Of a stretch of DNA of 64,000 bases, positions 60,342 through 64,000 are shown in pieces. This stretch comes from Candidatus Polarisedimenticolaceae bacterium (GTDB taxonomy: Bacteria > Acidobacteriota > Polarisedimenticolia > Polarisedimenticolales > DASRJG01): assembly GCA_036275915.1 (NCBI GenBank), contig DASUCV010000011.1, positions 124,001 through 188,000 on the forward strand, given 5' to 3'. The stretch's first letter is position 1. Every line of letters begins with the position of its first letter. The notes beneath the pieces are model-generated. The model was given only the letters and a program-made list of their open reading frames with translations. It did not search any database and had not been told where the DNA came from. The position numbers and the translations under genes were made by a program.

Positions 60342-61874
60342 TCATTGCTTCACGAGGTCTTTCACCGCCGCCTGGCGTTCGGCTCGATACTCGACGGCGT
60401 TCTTGAAGTCCGACAGCGGGATCGCCGAGAGCCGGTGGAGCGCGAGCCAGTCGTCGAGGGCTTGGCGGTGCTGCGCGTTCACGGCATCGTCGTTGTGACG
60501 CAGCCAGTCATTCAGCGCGGTGACCGAGGCGTCCTGGGCGTCGTACGTGACGGGCGGGTTCTCTTCGATGGTCGGACGGTTGAGCAAGTTGTCGAGCGTC
60601 GACACGAATCGCCCGAGCTTGCCGTCCCGCTCGATCGTGACATCGAACCCCAGGTAGCCGATTACGAGCGGCCGGGGGAATGTCTCGTCCATCGAGATCG
60701 TCCGGCTCGACGCGGAGGCGACCTGGATTGATCCGCCCGGCGCCAGCGACTTCGTGACGGCCGCCGCACCCGCGACCACCGGCGCACCCGTCGATGCCGG
60801 CGGCGTGGCGGTGCCCGTCGTCGCGGCTGCCGTCGCCGCCGGTGCGGCCGGCGCCGTGTCGCCGGTCTCGTTCTTGGTTTCCGTGGTGCCCGTCTGCGTC
60901 GTTCCATCCGCGGGAGCCGGCGTCGTCGAGCCGGTGACCGCTTTGATCCCGCTGGTGGGCGCCTCGCCACGGAGAACGCGGTTCACGTTCTCGAGGTTGC
61001 TCAGCGCATCCGAGTCCTTCCCGATCGTCAACGCATCGACCGGCCGCGGCTCGCCGGCGGAGAGGTTGCCGCCACCGGACTTGCCGGCGAAGAGCGAAAC
61101 GTTGACGCGCCCTGTGAGGTAGACGCGCGTGACCACGCGCAGGAGCGCGTAGTCCCAGATCCGCCGGCCCTTGGCATCCCGCCGGCCGGTGTCACTCGGG
61201 GGAAACGCCTTGAGGAAGTCCTTCGCGGGCTGTGTGTCCGCCCAGCCGGTCAGCAGCGTCTTCATCCGCTCGATGTCGACGCCGTAGGTGTAAGCATCGG
61301 CGATCGTGACCGATCCCGTAGCCGTGCTCGACCCGAGGAGGTTCAAACCCACCGGCACGCCCTGCACCGGGATTCCCACGTTCATCCCGCCCGACCGGCT
61401 CACCGAGAAGCTGTAGCTCGGGAACGCCGCCCGCGGCGCCAGCGTCCAGCCTGTTTCCCCGTCATGACCGTCCGCAGGGAATTGCCATTGCGCCGGCGGA
61501 TGCACGGTGTAGTTGATGCCGTAGCGATCGACGCCGTAGAAGGCCGGGTAGAGGGAGGCCACCGGGGGTGTCTCCGTGTGGCCGTCGTAGATGATGCGCT
61601 TGATGTGGTAGTCGAGCTGGAGGTAGCCCTTCTCGGCGTACTCGCGCTGCTGATCCTGGATCGGCGTCCGGACCAGGAACACATCACCCGGCTGGAGGTC
61701 TTCCGACAGCGGATAAATCGGCAAGACCTGGCTCGCGCGGATCGTCTGGCACCAATCTTTGGCGACGCGCTGGAGCTGCTGCTCCACCGTCATCGAGCAT
61801 CCCGTCACCCCGAGCGCCAGCGCCATGACGAGAGGGGACAGCTTCCGGCAAGCGGTCGAACCGTGAGCGCCCAT
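60342..61874 (-). CDS. Large lipoprotein of unknown function
   Basis: This 510-residue protein starts at ATG 61874 (stop of the Lgt-like gene TGA-G-ATG). The lipobox is GVTGCS near residue 27. A long beta-rich domain (about 40-340) contains PLSEDLQPGDVFLVRTPIQD, YHIKRIIYDGHTETPP and YALLRVVTRVYLTGRVNVS. A Thr/Ala/Pro-rich linker (about 345-400) and a smaller C-terminal helical domain (about 440-510: RHNDDAVNAQHRQALDDWL) follow. No family recognised. An Lgt-like enzyme gene immediately upstream suggests this protein could be its substrate. Confidence 0.72.
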   Translation of the reverse strand: MGAHGSTACRKLSPLVMALALGVTGCSMTVEQQLQRVAKDWCQTIRASQVLPIYPLSEDLQPGDVFLVRTPIQDQQREYAEKGYLQLDYHIKRIIYDGHTETPPVASLYPAFYGVDRYGINYTVHPPAQWQFPADGHDGETGWTLAPRAAFPSYSFSVSRSGGMNVGIPVQGVPVGLNLLGSSTATGSVTIADAYTYGVDIERMKTLLTGWADTQPAKDFLKAFPPSDTGRRDAKGRRIWDYALLRVVTRVYLTGRVNVSLFAGKSGGGNLSAGEPRPVDALTIGKDSDALSNLENVNRVLRGEAPTSGIKAVTGSTTPAPADGTTQTGTTETKNETGDTAPAAPAATAAATTGTATPPASTGAPVVAGAAAVTKSLAPGGSIQVASASSRTISMDETFPRPLVIGYLGFDVTIERDGKLGRFVSTLDNLLNRPTIEENPPVTYDAQDASVTALNDWLRHNDDAVNAQHRQALDDWLALHRLSAIPLSDFKNAVEYRAERQAAVKDLVKQ

Positions 61875-61875
61875 C

Positions 61876-63051
61876 TCACAGTCCATGGATGCGCACGAGC
61901 TCGGTGACGTGCGGCGCAAGCCCGCGATGCGTCCGGCTCGTTGGCTCGGCTGCACGCGCGGGTTCGACCGGAACGGGCCGTCCGTCGCGCAAGGGAAGGA
62001 TGACCAGCACGCGCATCGCGGTGTACGCAGCCCAGGCCGCGCCGAGCAGCCAGCCTGCCGGTGCGATCGCACGAGTGACCGAGAGCGAAGCCAACGCGAT
62101 CAACAAGCACCCGGCGGACTCGAGCAGCTGAGTCGGAATCCGTCGTGCCGCGATCCGGCCATCGGAAGACCAGAGACCCCATCGGGAGTTCGTCGAACCG
62201 CCAGCGCAGCATCCCGAAAGGAAGCATCCGACCCTGCCGAGCCCGAGGCCCACGAACAGGCCCGGGGTCGAAAGGCCCAGGAGTGCGCCGATCGGCAAGC
62301 CCGCAACCCAAGCTCCCAGCAACATCGTGACGGTGGCCGCCAGGAGGTACCCCTGGACCGAGACCCCCGCCGTCCCGAACTGACGCCAAGATCTGCGCGT
62401 CTCCACGACGAACCACGCCTTGGCCCCGACGTAACCGGCGGCCACCGCGCTGAGCAGCACTAGCGTCGCGGCGACACCGCCGATGGAACTGCGCCCGACA
62501 GCGGCCAGTTGCATCGTCAGCCCCGCAACGACAGCCGTCCCCACGGCCACCAACCACGCAGGCTTGATCACGCCGGGACCTCGTCCGCGCCCGACTTGGG
62601 CGAGCCAGGGCGTCGGTTCGCCGGCGTCGTTCATCGCGACCCTGGTCTCCTGGGTGACCTCACCGGACCAGAACGAACCGTCGGTCCCTTCCGACGACAG
62701 CACGGAGATCGACCACCGCCCTTGCGAGACATGGGGGATTCGCGCCGTCACGCAGACCGGACCGGTCCCGGGGACGAGCCCTTCCACGATCTCCTCGCGA
62801 TCGAAGCTGTCGCCGGGTCGGGGATCACGATCGAGATCGATCCGCCGCCCGGCGAAGCGCACCGTCAGCGGCGTTGCCGCCCGTAGCATGTGCGAGCCCA
62901 ACCAGAACGAGAGGAAGAGAACGCCCGCCGTGGGATCGGTGGGGGACTGATTGCAATCGCCACAGTTGCCCTTCGAGCAACTGTCGACAGCGTTGCAAAG
63001 GTCTTGCATCGTGCAGCTGAATCCGGCTCCGTTGGGATCTATGCCGCTCAT
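61876..63051 (-). CDS. Lgt-like membrane protein with Cys-rich N-terminal extension
   Basis: This 391-residue protein starts at ATG 63051 behind GAGGGGG. Residues 1-165 are soluble: a Cys-rich head (CTMQDLCNAVDSCSKGNCGDC, six Cys counting Cys 13; about 13-33) and a beta-rich domain. The rest has seven or eight TM segments and closely follows the prolipoprotein diacylglyceryl transferase pattern: GLFVGLGLGRVGCFLSGCC, then RIPTQLLESAGCLL. The GRxxCFLxGCC variant is seen in Lgt-family paralogues. Whether the catalytic Arg/Asn set is intact I cannot tell. No N-terminal signal is visible, so the extension is likely cytoplasmic unless exported otherwise. It may lipidate the adjacent lipoprotein. 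Confidence 0.72.
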   Translation of the reverse strand: MSGIDPNGAGFSCTMQDLCNAVDSCSKGNCGDCNQSPTDPTAGVLFLSFWLGSHMLRAATPLTVRFAGRRIDLDRDPRPGDSFDREEIVEGLVPGTGPVCVTARIPHVSQGRWSISVLSSEGTDGSFWSGEVTQETRVAMNDAGEPTPWLAQVGRGRGPGVIKPAWLVAVGTAVVAGLTMQLAAVGRSSIGGVAATLVLLSAVAAGYVGAKAWFVVETRRSWRQFGTAGVSVQGYLLAATVTMLLGAWVAGLPIGALLGLSTPGLFVGLGLGRVGCFLSGCCAGGSTNSRWGLWSSDGRIAARRIPTQLLESAGCLLIALASLSVTRAIAPAGWLLGAAWAAYTAMRVLVILPLRDGRPVPVEPARAAEPTSRTHRGLAPHVTELVRIHGL

Positions 63052-63061
63052 CGTGTCCCCC

Positions 63062-64000
63062 TCATGGAAGAATCCGATTCCAGGACAATTCCCGCGAATC
63101 GATGGACTGACGCCGTCGCATTGCGGAGAGCTGCGGACCGAAGCGGTTGGCGAACAGCGCGCGGTAGAACGACGTGCCGTGCGCGAGCCGCGCGAAGACC
63201 AAGAACTGTTCCGCCGCAGGGCCGCCGACCGCTGCGACCGCAGTGATCAGCTTTGTCAGGACGTCCGGGGCTGGGTAGTTCACCGGGACCCACGGAGGAA
63301 CCCTGATCGGTCTCGGAGTGACTGCCGCTTTGATCTCGTCCATGAGCTTGCGGAGGCAGTACTGCAGCCGCTCCAGATACCCGCCGCCGATGTCGACCTC
63401 ATCGCCCTTGATCGGTGTCGACGCGAGGGCCTCAGCAGTTCGTCCGACCGGATCGGTCACGAGAAGATCGATACCAATCCAGAATGTGCCTTCGCCCGGG
63501 TGGTTTCTCAGTGTGAGCGTGTCGGGACCGAGCGAATAGTCGAGGTGGACCGGTTGAGTCACGGGAATCGTCGACAGGTCGTAGAGCGTATCGACATCGG
63601 GAATCTCGAGAGTGCCGCTGCCGGGGGCCAGCAGGACCGTGGTCGCGCCGGCGCTCACTCGCCATTCGAATTGGAGCGGCTGCCCCAACAGTGTTGGCAC
63701 CGCCTGGTAGGTCGCGACGATCTGCTGCGAGTACTCCGTGAACGGATAGTCCCCAGCCATGCAGCCGGCGGGAATGCTCAGCGTCCCTTGAATGTTCCCG
63801 TCGGGCTGCGGGACCGCCGTCTGGGAGACCGGCACTGCCGATCCGACGAGGGCAAGGCCTTCCCTCTTGCCCGCTGGCAATGCGACCGTGCCTGTCGCCC
63901 CGAACGTGAGATCCTCCGGAGTGACGACCACGTCGTTGACGGTCGCTTGCGGGAGCTTGAACAGACCACCCGTCGCTCCGAAGTCCGCAAACGACTTGAC
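63062..64000 (-). CDS. Beta-rich protein of unknown function, cut by the window edge
   Basis: The frame is open to the right edge, so the start lies outside; 312 residues are visible. It contains two similar beta units: FADFGATGGLFKLPQATVND and TPEDLTFGATGTVALPAG, each with a FGATG turn and an LP strand. These suggest tandem repeats extending beyond the window. A middle immunoglobulin-like region (FEWRVSAGATTVLLAPGSG, TFWIGIDLLVTDPVGR) leads to a C-terminal helical segment with a Pro-rich stretch (TPRPIRVPPWVPVNYPAPD). No family recognised. It ends 10 bp before the Lgt-like gene, at the head of the visible minus-strand run. Confidence 0.65.
   Translation of the reverse strand, partial: VKSFADFGATGGLFKLPQATVNDVVVTPEDLTFGATGTVALPAGKREGLALVGSAVPVSQTAVPQPDGNIQGTLSIPAGCMAGDYPFTEYSQQIVATYQAVPTLLGQPLQFEWRVSAGATTVLLAPGSGTLEIPDVDTLYDLSTIPVTQPVHLDYSLGPDTLTLRNHPGEGTFWIGIDLLVTDPVGRTAEALASTPIKGDEVDIGGGYLERLQYCLRKLMDEIKAAVTPRPIRVPPWVPVNYPAPDVLTKLITAVAAVGGPAAEQFLVFARLAHGTSFYRALFANRFGPQLSAMRRRQSIDSRELSWNRILP

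Overview
The window is dense, GC-rich bacterial chromosome from a diderm. Outer-membrane barrels (FadL-like, Omp85-like, porin-like), lipoproteins, an FtsEX pair, oxygen-dependent HemF and a VWFA-related secreted protein of a type common in Acidobacteriota all occur. Together with paired M16 peptidases and a propeller-type sensor kinase, this suggests Acidobacteriota or a close relative. That placement is inference from gene content; no rRNA gene or ribosomal protein is present. I saw no tRNA, CRISPR array, transposase or integrase. Genes are tightly packed, often with ATGA or GTGA overlaps.

Layout. 1-4039: end of a sigma-54 activator and a fadI/fadJ beta-oxidation pair. 4142-8515: secreted M1 peptidase and ftsE/ftsX. 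8494-12503 (minus): a protease/TolB-propeller/Omp85 fusion and a TPR protein. 12521-16536: aroA, a porin-like barrel and a FadL-type transporter. 16544-19647: a degenerate acyl-CoA-synthetase-like protein, a VWA protein and an OmpA-like lipoprotein. 19733-26212: homocysteine methyltransferase/MTHFR, a glycine-zipper lipoprotein, a small barrel, a zinc-ribbon response regulator, a LysM-M23 hydrolase and a thioredoxin-fold protein. 26221-38228: accessory genes (hydrolase, SMP-30, GNAT, VOC, two AraC regulators, monooxygenase, methyltransferase, site-2 protease, small membrane proteins, HAD). 38257-45189: PhzF, an M16 peptidase pair, a DUF1054-like protein, an ALDH pseudoenzyme and a histidine phosphatase. 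45283-52445: DUF4382-like lipoprotein, PilZ, DUF4097, HemF, a CPBP protease operon, a cytochrome-like protein, a cupin and a Cys-rich secreted protein.

52456-64000 is the most unusual part. Nine genes run on the minus strand with gaps of 77 bp or less. In transcription order they are: a secreted or surface beta-rich protein (cut by the window edge), an Lgt-like membrane protein with a Cys-rich N-terminus, a large lipoprotein, a 70-residue protein, a membrane protein with a helix-hairpin-helix tail, a propeller sensor kinase, a LuxR-type regulator, a tail-fibre-like repeat protein and a small Fn3-like secreted protein. This is the best candidate for an undescribed system, possibly a regulated cell-surface assembly with its own lipidation enzyme.

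Other notable points are two pseudoenzymes (ALDH and acyl-CoA synthetase), a CTG start for ftsE, a hydrolase gene without a start codon, two heptamer repeat arrays and a family of GGGGACA-core hairpins.
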